Positions 1-8,712 of a stretch of 64,000 nucleotides of DNA are shown in pieces. This stretch comes from an uncultured Dysosmobacter sp. (GTDB lineage Bacteria; Bacillota; Clostridia; Oscillospirales; Oscillospiraceae). The translations under genes and the position numbers were made by a program. Numbering within the stretch: the first letter of the stretch is position 1; each line of letters opens with the position of its first letter. The notes below the pieces were generated by a model that saw nothing but the letters and a program-made list of their open reading frames with translations, ran no database searches and was not told where the DNA came from. The stretch covers positions 192,854 through 256,853 of the forward strand of contig CAKTIO010000004.1 in NCBI GenBank assembly GCA_934565855.1, written 5' to 3'.

Positions 1-619
1 GCATGGCAGTCAGGGCGGTCTCCACAGCCTGCACCAGCGCTGTGGAGAAATGAACGCTGACAAACAGAGCGTAGGGGCGATTTCGCCGGGGATGCTCCTG
101 CAGTGAGTACGGCTTGTGGAAAATCCGGCAGCACAGCAGACCGGACAGCAGGGCGGAGAAAACATGGATACCCCAGAGCCAGCACCCGGCACGGAAGCTG
201 TGAAAAACACCGGTTCCCAGAACGTTGATGAGAAAGGCGGGATTGGAGTTGTTGCAGAAGGAGAGCAGCCTGCCGCCCTCCTCCGGCGAGAGCTGACGGC
301 TTTCCACCAGCTGGACCACGGTGCGGGCGCCCACGGGATAGCCGCCCAGCAGCCCTAAAAGCAGCGCGGCAGAGCCGGAACCCGGAATGCGGTACAGCCG
401 CATAAGACCGGACAGCCGCTTTGCCAGAAAATCTCCAAAGCCCAGCGACAGCAGCAGGGAGGAGACGGTCAGAAAGGGGAACAGTGCCGGAATGACCGAT
501 TCAGCACACAGGACAAGTCCCCCTATAACGGCGGTGCGGACATCGTTGGCGTCCAACAGCAGCCAGAACAGACCGGAGACCAACAGCAGTACCACCGGCG
601 GCTGCCACGATTTTTTCAT
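1..619 (-). CDS. ylbJ: YlbJ-like sporulation integral membrane protein (nucleoside-recognition/gate family), 3' end outside window
   Basis: The reverse strand reads open from an ATG at 619, preceded by GGGAGGG, to the window edge, giving about 206 residues of a multi-spanning membrane protein. The first 20 residues are a membrane helix (MKKSWQPPVVLLLVSGLFWL). A later segment carries LLGLLGGYPVGARTV and CNNSNPAFLINVLG, the glycine-rich and CNNSNP signatures of the gate/nucleoside-recognition family that includes YlbJ and SpoVV-type spore membrane proteins. Its divergence from yqfC, another sporulation gene, fits a mother-cell role, but the transported substrate cannot be told. The C-terminal part is missing. 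The family call is good; the exact orthologue is less sure. Confidence 0.75.
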   Translation of the reverse strand, partial: MKKSWQPPVVLLLVSGLFWLLLDANDVRTAVIGGLVLCAESVIPALFPFLTVSSLLLSLGFGDFLAKRLSGLMRLYRIPGSGSAALLLGLLGGYPVGARTVVQLVESRQLSPEEGGRLLSFCNNSNPAFLINVLGTGVFHSFRAGCWLWGIHVFSALLSGLLCCRIFHKPYSLQEHPRRNRPYALFVSVHFSTALVQAVETALTAM

Positions 620-731
620 CAAGCATCCCTCCCGGTAAAAGCCTATGCGGGCGGCGAAAAATAAGTACAGGCTTTCTGCGGGCATGGAATCCGGTGCGGG
701 CGCATAAGGTGGCACAGAGGTGAGAGACGCC

Positions 732-1013
732 ATGAGCAAGGATCAGGGCGGTTCCGTGCGGAACCGCATTGCAGAGCTGTTTGACCTGCCGGCAGACATT
801 GTGGCGGGGATGCCCCATATGGAGATGATCGGGGACCGGCAGCTGTTTCTGGAGCGGCACGAGGGAATCCTCTCCTACACACAGGAGCAGATCGACGTCA
901 ACACTGTGCGGGGTGTGCTGCGGGTCCGGGGCAGCAGGCTGGACATAGTGGCAATGACAGCGGAGGAAGTGCGCATCAACGGACAGATCGATACGCTGGA
1001 ATGGGTGAGATAA
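732..1013 (+). CDS. yqfC: Sporulation protein YqfC
   Basis: This is a 93-residue protein with the core FDLPADIVAGMPHMEMIG followed by an acidic beta-rich half, the YqfC/YabP-like pattern in which the FDLP...P...M.G motif is diagnostic. YqfC is a mother-cell (sigma-E) sporulation protein of unknown mechanism. I chose the ATG at 732 because AGAGGTGAG lies about 8 bases upstream; an in-frame GTG at 720 would add four residues. It touches yqfD, whose ATG follows the stop directly, so the two are probably translationally coupled. The same pairing with phoH and ybeY is found in Bacillus. Confidence 0.88.
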   Translation: MSKDQGGSVRNRIAELFDLPADIVAGMPHMEMIGDRQLFLERHEGILSYTQEQIDVNTVRGVLRVRGSRLDIVAMTAEEVRINGQIDTLEWVR

Positions 1014-2213
1014 ATGCTGCTGGAAAAACTGACCAACGCGCTGCGGGGAGAGGTCCGGCTGCGGATCGAGTCCGGCTTTCCCGAGCGGATACTGAATCTC
1101 TGCGGCGCACGGAAGCTGGCGTTTTGGGATGTGGTCTGGCTGTCGCCCATTGCCTTTACCTGCTCCATGACCCGGCGGGACTGGGCGGTGCTGCGGCAGG
1201 CGGTCCGGAAGCTGGACTGCACGGCAGCGGTGGTGGACCGGAGCGGTGTGCCGTATTTTCTGCGGCGGTTCCGCCGCCGGTACGTCCTTCTGACCTGCGG
1301 CGCGTTTTGCGCCGCGGCGCTGTTTTTCGGCTCCTTTTTTATCTGGAATTTTCGGATTGAGGGCAACGTCACGGTGACGGATGAAGAGATTTTACGCGCG
1401 CTGGAGAAAAACGGCGTGGGGTTGGGGACCTTCGGGCTGGCAGTGGATGGAGAGGATCTGCGCAATCATGTGCTGCTGGACCTGCCGCAGCTTGGCTGGA
1501 TCGCGGTAAATGTCTCCGGCTGTCAGGCACAGGTACAGGTGCGAGAGAGGATCCCTGCGCCGGAACCGGCAGATAAGCGTGTGCCGTGCAATCTGGCGGC
1601 ACGGCGGGCGGGGCTGGTGAAGGAGGTCAATCTGCTGGGCGGCGTGAAAATGGTGCTGCCGGGAACGATGGTGGAAAAGGGGCAGATCCTCATTTCCGGC
1701 ATGGAGGACACAGAGACCTACGGCGCGCGGATGATGGCGGGCATGGGGACGGTGACGGCGCGGACATGGTATACTCTTTCCACGACAATGCCCCTGACTG
1801 TGGAGAAAAAACAGGTCTCCGACAGGGAAAAGACCCGCTGGGCGCTGGTTTTTGGCAGGCATCGTGTAAAATTCTACGGAAATAGTAACACAGGCGTGGA
1901 AAACTGTGATAAAATACGGACGAGAACACAGGGGACGTTGTTCGGACTGCCGCTTCCCGTGACAGTGGAAAGGGAGGTCTGGCAGACCTATGAGATCCAG
2001 CAGGTGAAGCGTACGCCGGAGGCTGCCCAAAAGGCAGGAGAGCAGATCCTTTTGGAGTATCTGCACCGGCAGGTGGATGCTTATGGCAGTGTCTGCTCCA
2101 CGCTCTGCACGGCAAAGCCGGAGGGAGAGCGCATAAAGGTGACGCTGACAGCGGAATGCCTGGAGCAGATCGGTGAACCGGTCCCGATTCTGACAGAAGA
2201 GCAGGCGGAGTAA
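1014..2213 (+). CDS. yqfD: Sporulation protein YqfD
   Basis: The 399-residue protein matches YqfD in length and plan. A soluble N-terminal region holds NLCGARKLAFWDV, a single membrane helix lies at about residues 90-112, and a long extracytoplasmic beta-rich domain follows, with GVGLGTFG and LPQLGWIAVNVSG near its start. YqfD belongs to the sigma-E regulon, and its mutants make defective spores. The ATG immediately follows the yqfC stop. The C-terminus (EPVPILTEEQAE) is acidic. No catalytic motif is visible, so the molecular role stays open. Confidence 0.88.
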   Translation: MLLEKLTNALRGEVRLRIESGFPERILNLCGARKLAFWDVVWLSPIAFTCSMTRRDWAVLRQAVRKLDCTAAVVDRSGVPYFLRRFRRRYVLLTCGAFCAAALFFGSFFIWNFRIEGNVTVTDEEILRALEKNGVGLGTFGLAVDGEDLRNHVLLDLPQLGWIAVNVSGCQAQVQVRERIPAPEPADKRVPCNLAARRAGLVKEVNLLGGVKMVLPGTMVEKGQILISGMEDTETYGARMMAGMGTVTARTWYTLSTTMPLTVEKKQVSDREKTRWALVFGRHRVKFYGNSNTGVENCDKIRTRTQGTLFGLPLPVTVEREVWQTYEIQQVKRTPEAAQKAGEQILLEYLHRQVDAYGSVCSTLCTAKPEGERIKVTLTAECLEQIGEPVPILTEEQAE

Positions 2214-2240
2214 GCTTCGCCGTGTAGGAGTGATTTCAGT

Positions 2241-3215
2241 TTGGAACAGAGAATCAGTATTGAGCGGTTGGAGCAGGCGGTGAATATTTTCGGCTCCTTT
2301 GACGAAAACATCCGCCTGCTGGAGCAGGAATTTTCCGTGACGGTGGTGAACCGGGACGGTGAGCTGCGTATCAATGGCGAGCCGGAGAACACCATGCTGG
2401 CAGCCAAGGCGGTTCAGGCACTGCTGACGCTGTCCTCACGGGGAGAATCAATCGGAGAGCAGAATGTGCGCTATGTGGTGGGTCTGGTCCGCGCCGGAAA
2501 AGCGGACCAGATCGAGCAGCTGACCCAGGATGTGCTGTGCATTTCCGCAAAGGGGCGCCCGGTAAAGCCCAAGACCATCGGACAGAAGCAGTATATCCAG
2601 TCGGTGCTGCACAACACCGTGACCATCGGCGTAGGTCCCGCCGGTACCGGCAAGACCTATCTGGCGGTGGCTGCCGCGGTGCAGGCATTCCGGGACAAGC
2701 AGGTAAACCGTATTATCCTGACCCGTCCGGCAGTAGAGGCTGGCGAGCGGCTGGGCTTCCTGCCCGGCGACCTGCAGAGTAAGGTGGACCCGTACCTGCG
2801 CCCGCTGTATGACGCGTTGTTTGATATGCTGGGGGCAGAGACCTATCAGAAATATCTGGAGCGGGGCAATATCGAGGTAGCGCCCTTGGCGTATATGCGC
2901 GGACGGACGCTGGACGACAGCTTCATCATTCTGGATGAGGCGCAGAATACCTCCCGGGAGCAAATGAAAATGTTTCTGACCCGTCTGGGCTTCGGCTCTA
3001 AAATCGTCATCACCGGAGATGTGACGCAGATCGATCTGCCGGACGGTAAGGCATCCGGACTGAAGGAAGCCATGCGGGTCCTGCGGAACGTAGAGGGCAT
3101 TGGTATCTGTGAGCTGACCAATGCGGATGTGGTACGCCACGTCATGGTGCAGCGGATCGTGCAGGCGTATGAGGACTATGAAAATGCCAAGGGCGGCGGA
3201 AAGGGAAAGCGATGA
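2241..3215 (+). CDS. phoH: PhoH family ATPase
   Basis: A 324-residue P-loop protein with Walker A GPAGTGKT at about 132-139 and Walker B FIILDEAQN at about 228-236, plus the family motif TRPAVEAGERLGFLPGD. PhoH-like proteins are cytoplasmic ATPases related to the SF1 helicase core and are usually beside the rRNA-processing factor YbeY, as here, which suggests RNA metabolism rather than phosphate control. The start is a TTG at 2241 with TAGGAGTGA upstream. The 3' end overlaps ybeY by four bases (ATGA), which implies translational coupling. Its length is normal for the long Gram-positive form with the N-terminal domain of about 110 residues. Confidence 0.93.
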   Translation: MEQRISIERLEQAVNIFGSFDENIRLLEQEFSVTVVNRDGELRINGEPENTMLAAKAVQALLTLSSRGESIGEQNVRYVVGLVRAGKADQIEQLTQDVLCISAKGRPVKPKTIGQKQYIQSVLHNTVTIGVGPAGTGKTYLAVAAAVQAFRDKQVNRIILTRPAVEAGERLGFLPGDLQSKVDPYLRPLYDALFDMLGAETYQKYLERGNIEVAPLAYMRGRTLDDSFIILDEAQNTSREQMKMFLTRLGFGSKIVITGDVTQIDLPDGKASGLKEAMRVLRNVEGIGICELTNADVVRHVMVQRIVQAYEDYENAKGGGKGKR

Positions 3216-3706
3216 GAAAAAGCCACTATATTCCGGTAACAGCGGACGTACCGGGCGCGTCCAACCAGCGCAACTGCGCGCTGATCCGCAAGACCATCCG
3301 CACGGCGCTGGCAGAGCAGGGTGTAACGGTCCCCTGTGAGATCGATGTGCTGCTGACGGACGATCCGGGGATCCATGTGATCAACCGGGAGATGCGGCAG
3401 GTGGACCGTCCCACAGATGTGCTGAGCTTCCCGGAGTTTGAATTTACTCCGGGAGAGTTACCCACAATGGAGGATGCCGACCCCGGCACGGGGCTGGTCC
3501 CGCTGGGGGATATGGTGATCTCCATGGAACGGGTGGCGGCGCAGGCGAAGGAATACGGACATTCCAACCGGCGGGAGCTTTCCTATCTGGTGGTGCATTC
3601 GGTGCTGCACCTGCTGGGCTATGACCATCTGGACGAGGGTCCCATGAAGGCGCAGATGCGCCAGCGTGAGGAAACCATTTTGGAAAAGCTGGACGCCAAG
3701 CGGTAA
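3212..3706 (+). CDS. ybeY: Endoribonuclease YbeY (16S rRNA maturation)
   Basis: This 164-residue protein carries the UPF0054 zinc motif HSVLHLLGYDH, with the three metal-binding histidines at about residues 129, 133 and 139, and upstream the conserved INREMRQVDRPTDVLSFP. YbeY is a single-strand endoribonuclease needed for 16S rRNA 3'-end maturation and ribosome quality control. Its start codon overlaps the phoH stop, so the pair is a coupled translation unit. The usual neighbours dgkA and cdd do not follow; a short membrane protein and recD2 do instead. Confidence 0.95.
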   Translation: MRKSHYIPVTADVPGASNQRNCALIRKTIRTALAEQGVTVPCEIDVLLTDDPGIHVINREMRQVDRPTDVLSFPEFEFTPGELPTMEDADPGTGLVPLGDMVISMERVAAQAKEYGHSNRRELSYLVVHSVLHLLGYDHLDEGPMKAQMRQREETILEKLDAKR

Positions 3707-3759
3707 GCCCGGCGCAGGCTGTCACTTCGGACAGGGAGGCATTCATACACTGTCCCGAG

Positions 3760-4098
3760 GTGATGGGGATGGAATTGTTGCAGGATGGTCTGCTGGCGTT
3801 TCTGATCGCCGTGGGCATGGCGGCGTGTGTCTGGCTGGCGGCGGGTGCGTTGTTCGGCAGCGGAAAATGCCGGAATCCGGAGCTGCTGCTGGTGCTGCCG
3901 CTGCGGGGCAGCGCCCCGGCGATGGAGCAAGACCTGCGGGAGCTGCTGCGCATCCGGGTGTCCAGCCTGCCAGCTGCCGCCATTGTGCTGGCAGACTGCG
4001 GCTTGACTGAAGAGGGACGCCGCCTGGCGGAGTATTATTGCGGGCGGTACCGGGGCATTGAGCTTTGGGGCGGAGAAACGACGAAGGAAGAGACATAA
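3760..4098 (+). CDS. Small membrane-anchored protein of unknown function
   Basis: About 110 residues, with one N-terminal hydrophobic segment (LLAFLIAVGMAACVWLAAGAL) and a cytoplasmic part of about 75 residues that begins ELLLVLPLRGS and contains a predicted helix EQDLRELLRIRVSSL. I do not recognise the family. The gene lies in the gap between ybeY and recD2, in line with both, and ends 9 bases before recD2, so it is probably co-transcribed. The start is uncertain: GTG at 3760, ATG at 3763 or ATG at 3769, with GAGGTGAT nearby. Coding support is the open frame and context only. Confidence 0.6.
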   Translation: MMGMELLQDGLLAFLIAVGMAACVWLAAGALFGSGKCRNPELLLVLPLRGSAPAMEQDLRELLRIRVSSLPAAAIVLADCGLTEEGRRLAEYYCGRYRGIELWGGETTKEET

Positions 4099-4107
4099 GG
4101 AGAGAGC

Positions 4108-6330
4108 ATGGAGGAGCGAACCACACGGGAGGGGACCGTTCACAGTCTGATATTTCAAAATCCGGAAAACGGCTACACCGTTCTCCGACTGGTCACAGAG
4201 GAGGGCGAGGTCATCACCGTGGTGGGCTGCATTCCCTGCGTGGCGCCGGGTGAGCGGCTGGCAGTGGACGGCGTATGGGAGAGCCATCCGCAGCACGGAG
4301 AGCAGCTTCGGGCATTGGAGATCGAGCGGCGCCTGCCCGAGGGGGAAGAGGAGATCGTCAATTATCTGGGCTCCGGGATCTGTAAAGGTGTGGGACCTGC
4401 CACAGCGGAGCGGATCGTCGCCCGCTTCGGCAGAGATACGCTGAATGTTTTGGAGCAGGAGCCGGAACGGCTGAGCCTGTTGAAGGGCATCACTGCCAAG
4501 CGGGCGCAGGAGATCGCTGCCAGCTTCCGCCAGCACATGGGCTTGCGGAGGCTGATGGCATTTCTGGCACAGTATGAACTGCCGCCCGTGCTGGCGATGA
4601 ACCTCCGGAAGACCTATGGAGACGCGGCAATGGAGGTCATTCGCAGGAATCCGTACCTTCTCAGCGATGACCGCTGCGGTGTGGAATTTTCCACCACGGA
4701 TGAGATCGCCATGAGCATGGGCTTTGCCGCAGACAGCGACTGCCGTATTCAGGCGGCGGTGACCTTTGAACTGAGCCACAATGAGAACAACGGACATGTG
4801 TTCCTTCCGCGGACAAAGCTGGTGGCAGCGACCCAGCAGCTGCTGGACTGTGGAGAGGACCTGGTGGACCGGGCACTGGACGATCTGATCGGGCGCGGCA
4901 CGGTTGTGCAGGAGACCGTTGCCAACGTAGAAGCATGCTATCTGCGGCGGCTGTACGAGGCGGAGGCATTTGCCTGCGCCAAGCTGAATGCCCTGCTGGC
5001 AATGGACGCGGACCGGGGACGTCAGGTGGAAAAAACCATACAGGAGATCCAGCAGGAGCAGGGCATTACCTACGCACCTCAGCAGAGGGAGGCGGTAAAA
5101 AAGGCTGCCAGCGCCGGAGTACTGATTCTGACCGGTGGTCCCGGTACCGGAAAGACCACCACCGTACGGGGCATTGTGGCGCTGTTCCGTAAGATGGGAC
5201 TGGATATCCTGCTGGCGGCACCCACGGGGCGCGCTGCAAAGCATATGAGTGAGCTGACCGGAATGGAGGCGGCGACCATTCACCGCCTGCTGGGCATGAG
5301 CTGGAACGAGGCGACCCATGAGGTGACCTTCTGCAAAACGGAGAAGGAGCCGCTGGAGGCAGACGCCGTGATCATTGATGAGATGTCTATGGTGGACCTG
5401 CCGCTGTTTGCCGCCCTGCTGCGGACGCTGCGCCCCGGGACCCGTCTGGTAATGGTGGGAGACGCGGACCAGCTGCCATCGGTGGGGGCGGGGAATGTGT
5501 TTTCGGACCTGATCCGCTCCCAGCGGATTGAGACGATCTTTCTGCGGGAGGTGTTCCGGCAGGCAGAGCAGTCCGCCATTATTCGGAATGCCCACGCTGT
5601 GAATCTGGGACAGCCCCCAAGAATGACCAATGACCAGAGCGATTTCTTTTTCCTGTGCCGCAGGGATGCGGAGCGGGCGGTTGCCACGGTGGTAGAGCTG
5701 TGCAGGACCCGCCTGCCGGAGAAGATGGGGGTTCCGGCGGATCAGATCCAGGTGCTGACACCCACCCGGCGGGGCGGCGCGGGGACCATTCGCCTGAACC
5801 AGCTGCTGCAGGCAGCGCTGAATCCCAAGGCTCCAGAGACGCAGGAGGTGCTGTGGGGCGAGCGGCTGTTCCGGGAGGGGGACCGGGTCATGCAGACCCG
5901 CAACGACTACGATGTGGTGTGGGAAAAGCCCGATGGGACCGTTGGGACCGGAATGTTCAACGGGGACGTTGGCAAGATCCTGAAGATCGACCCCTCCGGC
6001 GAGTGGCTTGCCATCCAGTTTGAGGACCGCATTGCCACCTATACGGCGGAAATGCTCAATGAGATCGACCTGGCGTACGCTATGACGGTACATAAGGCGC
6101 AGGGCAGCGAATACCGGGCGGTGGTGCTGTGCGCCATGCCCTCCGCACCGTCTTTGATGGTGCGGGGCGTGCTGTATACAGCGGTGACCCGGGCACGGGA
6201 GCTGCTGATCGTGGTGGGTGATGATTCCGCTGTGCGCTCTATGGCGGAGAACGACCGCCGCGCCCGGAGGTATTCCGGCTTGAAATGGCGGCTGAGCCAC
6301 AGTGGAGAGCCGGTAGAGGAAGCACGGTAA
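4108..6330 (+). CDS. recD2: ATP-dependent DNA helicase RecD2 (RecD-like, SF1B)
   Basis: The 740-residue length and domain order are those of RecD2. An N-terminal OB-like region (about 5-75) is followed by tandem helix-hairpin-helix motifs (LGSGICKGVGPATAERIV and LLKGITAKRAQEI, about 85-140). The SF1 motor has Walker A TGGPGTGKTTT at about 342-352, Walker B VIIDEMSMVD near 425, and C-terminal motifs including TRRGGAG, MTVHKAQGSEY and YTAVTRARELLIVVGD. RecD2 is a 5'-3' helicase of organisms without RecBC and takes part in repair and replication-fork processing. AAGGAGAGAGC precedes the ATG. It is followed after 18 bases by the comF-like gene. Confidence 0.95.
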   Translation: MEERTTREGTVHSLIFQNPENGYTVLRLVTEEGEVITVVGCIPCVAPGERLAVDGVWESHPQHGEQLRALEIERRLPEGEEEIVNYLGSGICKGVGPATAERIVARFGRDTLNVLEQEPERLSLLKGITAKRAQEIAASFRQHMGLRRLMAFLAQYELPPVLAMNLRKTYGDAAMEVIRRNPYLLSDDRCGVEFSTTDEIAMSMGFAADSDCRIQAAVTFELSHNENNGHVFLPRTKLVAATQQLLDCGEDLVDRALDDLIGRGTVVQETVANVEACYLRRLYEAEAFACAKLNALLAMDADRGRQVEKTIQEIQQEQGITYAPQQREAVKKAASAGVLILTGGPGTGKTTTVRGIVALFRKMGLDILLAAPTGRAAKHMSELTGMEAATIHRLLGMSWNEATHEVTFCKTEKEPLEADAVIIDEMSMVDLPLFAALLRTLRPGTRLVMVGDADQLPSVGAGNVFSDLIRSQRIETIFLREVFRQAEQSAIIRNAHAVNLGQPPRMTNDQSDFFFLCRRDAERAVATVVELCRTRLPEKMGVPADQIQVLTPTRRGGAGTIRLNQLLQAALNPKAPETQEVLWGERLFREGDRVMQTRNDYDVVWEKPDGTVGTGMFNGDVGKILKIDPSGEWLAIQFEDRIATYTAEMLNEIDLAYAMTVHKAQGSEYRAVVLCAMPSAPSLMVRGVLYTAVTRARELLIVVGDDSAVRSMAENDRRARRYSGLKWRLSHSGEPVEEAR

Positions 6331-6348
6331 GAAGAGGAGGAAGATACG

Positions 6349-7053
6349 GTGAGCAGGCTGACAGAGACGCTGCTGGATCTGCTGTTCCCGCCGAAATGTC
6401 CCTTCTGCGGCGAGCTTTTGGAGCATTCCGGAATCTGCGAAAGGTGTGAAGCCGCTTTGCCCTGGACGGAAGAGGAGGAGCAGGAGCTGCGCCTGCCGGG
6501 CGGCTGGCGGTGTATCGCACCCCTGTGGTATGAGGAAGCGGCGCGGGAGGCGATCCTGCGATTCAAATTCAACGGCGCGGAGGAAAAGGCGGACCTGTTT
6601 GGACAGCTGATGGCACAGTGCGCGGCGGACCGCTATTCCGGAGCGTTCGACACCGTAACGTGGACCCCGGTCAGCCGGCACCGCCGGAGGAAGCGGGGCT
6701 ATGATCAGGCGAAGCTGCTGGCGGAAGCGGCGTGCCGGAGATGGAGTACCCGACCAAAGGAGCTGCTGCGGAAAACGGTGGACAATCCGGCACAGTCCGG
6801 ACTGTCCGGCGCGGCGGCGAGAAGGGCGAACGTGCTGGGCGTGTATCAGTCCCTGCATCCGGAGGAGATCCGCGGGCGGCGGATACTGCTGATCGATGAC
6901 ATTGTGACCACTGGTGCAACGCTGGCGGAAGCCGCCCGGGAGCTTTCTCAATCCGGCGCGGCGGAGGTGGTCTGCATGGCGCTGGCAAGGACCCGGGAGG
7001 GGCGCTCCGCCGAGGGGAAGAACGGACCCGCAGAGCAAATAAAAAATACATAA
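6349..7053 (+). CDS. comF: ComF family protein (phosphoribosyltransferase-like)
   Basis: The 234-residue protein starts with a zinc-ribbon CPFC...CERC (Cys 17, 20, 30, 33) and ends with a type I phosphoribosyltransferase fold carrying the PRPP motif LLIDDIVTTGAT at about 180-191. The linker has the ComF signature WTPVSRHRRRKRGYDQAKLLA. ComF is linked to single-stranded DNA handling in natural transformation and repair, and here follows recD2 directly. The start is GTG with GAGGAGGAAG upstream. No other competence genes are in view, so a repair or purine-salvage role is also possible. Confidence 0.9.
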   Translation: MSRLTETLLDLLFPPKCPFCGELLEHSGICERCEAALPWTEEEEQELRLPGGWRCIAPLWYEEAAREAILRFKFNGAEEKADLFGQLMAQCAADRYSGAFDTVTWTPVSRHRRRKRGYDQAKLLAEAACRRWSTRPKELLRKTVDNPAQSGLSGAAARRANVLGVYQSLHPEEIRGRRILLIDDIVTTGATLAEAARELSQSGAAEVVCMALARTREGRSAEGKNGPAEQIKNT

Positions 7054-7079
7054 AAAGTGCAAAAGAACAGAGAATGTTC

Positions 7080-7108
7080 TTGCAAAACCATTGTTTGCCC
7101 GCTATAAT
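7080..7108 (+). promoter_or_regulatory. Sigma-A-type promoter for the mreB/mbl gene
   Basis: TTGCAA at 7080-7085 and a perfect TATAAT at 7103-7108 are separated by exactly 17 bases. The predicted start, near 7115, leaves a leader of about 165 bases with a small GCGGC/GCCGC hairpin at 7124-7138. It separates the actin-like gene from the comF-recD2 unit. Confidence 0.75.
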
Positions 7109-7278
7109 CATCCTGTACGATTATGTGCGGCATTTTGCCGCTTCATGAGTAAAACCATCCGTTTTTGGGACAGGGTATGCTTTTGTGAGAACTGCCGCTT
7201 GGGGGCGGTTCTTCCAGAGCGGACCCCTCCGAAGGACCGGTGGACCCATACAGATATTATCGAATGAGGTGGAATGTT

Positions 7279-8304
7279 ATGTCCATGGGTAAGGATATCG
7301 GCATCGACTTGGGAACCGCATCGGTGCTGGTTTATGTAAAAGGCAAGGGCGTTGTTTTGAACGAGCCGTCTGTGGTGGCGCTGGATAAAAACACCGGCAA
7401 GCTGCTGAAGGTCGGTACAGAGGCACAGGCAATGCTGGGCAGAACGCCTGGCAACATTGTGGCGATTCGTCCTCTGCGGGATGGCGTGATCTCCGATTAT
7501 GACATGACGGAGCGGATGCTGCGGGAGTTTATCCGCAAGGTGGCGGGCTTCCAGCTGATCAAGCCCCGCCTGCTGGTGTGCGTTCCCTCCGGTATTACCG
7601 AGGTAGAGGAGCGCGCCGTGATCGACGCGGCGATCCAGGCGGGCGCCAGAAAGGCGTACCTGATCGAAGAGCCTGTGGCGGCAGCCATCGGCGCGGGTAT
7701 TGATATCTCCAAGCCGGACGGGCATATGGTGGTGGATATCGGCGGCGGCACGGCGGACATCGCTGTGATCTCCCTCAGCGGTGTGGTAGAATCCGCGTCC
7801 ATCAAGATCGCAGGTGATCAGCTGAACGAGGCTGTGGTAAAGTATATGCGCCGCAAGCATAACCTACTGATCGGCGAGCGCACGGCGGAGGACATGAAGA
7901 TCAAGATCGGCTGCGTTTTCCCCAAGGAAGAGGAAGAGACACTGGATGTAAAGGGTCGCTGCCTGCTGACCGGTCTGCCCAAGGTGATCACCGTCAGCTC
8001 TACGGAGATGATGGATGCCTTTGAGGAGCCGGTGGAGCGCATCGTGGAGACCATCCACTCTGTTCTGGAACGGACGCCTCCCGAGTTGGTGGCGGATATC
8101 TCCACCAACGGCATCGTGATGACTGGCGGCGGCAGCTTGGTATCCGGCTTTGATAAACTGGTGGCGGCACGGACAGGCATTCACACCGTTGTGGCGGAGG
8201 ATGCCATTTCCTGTGTGGCACTGGGAACCGGGAAGAGCCTGGATTCCCTGAACAGCATGCAGGACGGCACCATCAACCTCAGCCGTAGCAGACAGATGAA
8301 CTGA
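7279..8304 (+). CDS. mreB: Rod-shape-determining actin homologue (MreB/Mbl family)
   Basis: 341 residues of bacterial actin. The phosphate-1 loop is DIGIDLGTASVLVYVKGKG, phosphate-2 is VVDIGGGTADIAVISL, and the adenosine motif is VMTGGGSLVSG. MreB-family proteins polymerise under the membrane and guide lateral wall synthesis. I chose the ATG at 7279 because GAGGTGG lies 6 bases upstream and the protein then begins in register with MreB; a longer frame from 7240 is unlikely. There is no mreC or mreD next to it, so this looks like an orphan Mbl/MreBH-type paralogue rather than the mreBCD operon copy. A strong terminator follows. Confidence 0.93.
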   Translation: MSMGKDIGIDLGTASVLVYVKGKGVVLNEPSVVALDKNTGKLLKVGTEAQAMLGRTPGNIVAIRPLRDGVISDYDMTERMLREFIRKVAGFQLIKPRLLVCVPSGITEVEERAVIDAAIQAGARKAYLIEEPVAAAIGAGIDISKPDGHMVVDIGGGTADIAVISLSGVVESASIKIAGDQLNEAVVKYMRRKHNLLIGERTAEDMKIKIGCVFPKEEEETLDVKGRCLLTGLPKVITVSSTEMMDAFEEPVERIVETIHSVLERTPPELVADISTNGIVMTGGGSLVSGFDKLVAARTGIHTVVAEDAISCVALGTGKSLDSLNSMQDGTINLSRSRQMN

Positions 8305-8317
8305 GAGAGCAAAACAG

Positions 8318-8356
8318 AAAACAGCTGACCTTCTTCGCAAAGGTCAGCTGTTTTTT
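8318..8356 (+). terminator. Intrinsic terminator after mreB/mbl
   Basis: AAAACAGCTGACC pairs perfectly with GGTCAGCTGTTTT across an 11-base loop and is followed by TTTTTTCC. The A-rich 5' arm makes it usable by the converging minus-strand TauE/SafE genes too. Confidence 0.85.
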
Positions 8357-8712
8357 CCTTTTTGGGGCAGTAGCAGTAGAATACCGGAGCCAATCAGGTA
8401 AATGCCGAAGGGCTTGCGCAGCCACGCTACCTCTACGCTGGTGGCGATCCAGGCGCCCAGCAGCGCGGCGGAAACGGCAAAAGGTGCGGCGGCTTTCCAG
8501 GTAGGGGCGTCTAAATAGCCGTTGCGCCAGTGCATCCATAGGGCGGAGGCGGCTGTGGGCAGGAAAAACAGCAGATTGACGCCCTGCGCCGTGCGCTGGT
8601 CCACGCCCAGAAACAGCGTCATGACCAGCAGCAGGATGGTCCCGCCGCCGACACCCCATGCGGAGACGGTTCCGGAAGCCAGTCCGCACAAAAAGGGCAG
8701 AAGCCAGCTCAT
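8344..8712 (-). CDS. TauE/SafE (TSUP) family half-transporter, second gene of the pair
   Basis: 122 residues with four predicted membrane helices and the TSUP loop SAWGVGGGTILL near the N-terminus. Full-length TauE/SafE exporters have two such repeats in 240-270 residues, and this gene encodes one. It overlaps the upstream half-gene by four bases, so the two halves are likely made together and assemble as a heterodimer. Substrates of the family are sulfite, sulfoacetate and other small organosulfur anions, but nothing nearby points to one. The start at 8712 (MSWLLPFLCG) was chosen because it matches the beginning of the repeat; the longer frame is out-of-frame reading of the neighbour. Confidence 0.85.
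   Translation of the reverse strand: MSWLLPFLCGLASGTVSAWGVGGGTILLLVMTLFLGVDQRTAQGVNLLFFLPTAASALWMHWRNGYLDAPTWKAAAPFAVSAALLGAWIATSVEVAWLRKPFGIYLIGSGILLLLPQKGKNS

Noticed and set aside
3619..7062. Open frame of 1147 codons on the minus strand
   Set aside because: It runs antisense through recD2 and comF, which have complete motifs; its translation is Arg/His/Pro/Gln-rich without any domain. It is a by-product of GC-rich codon use.
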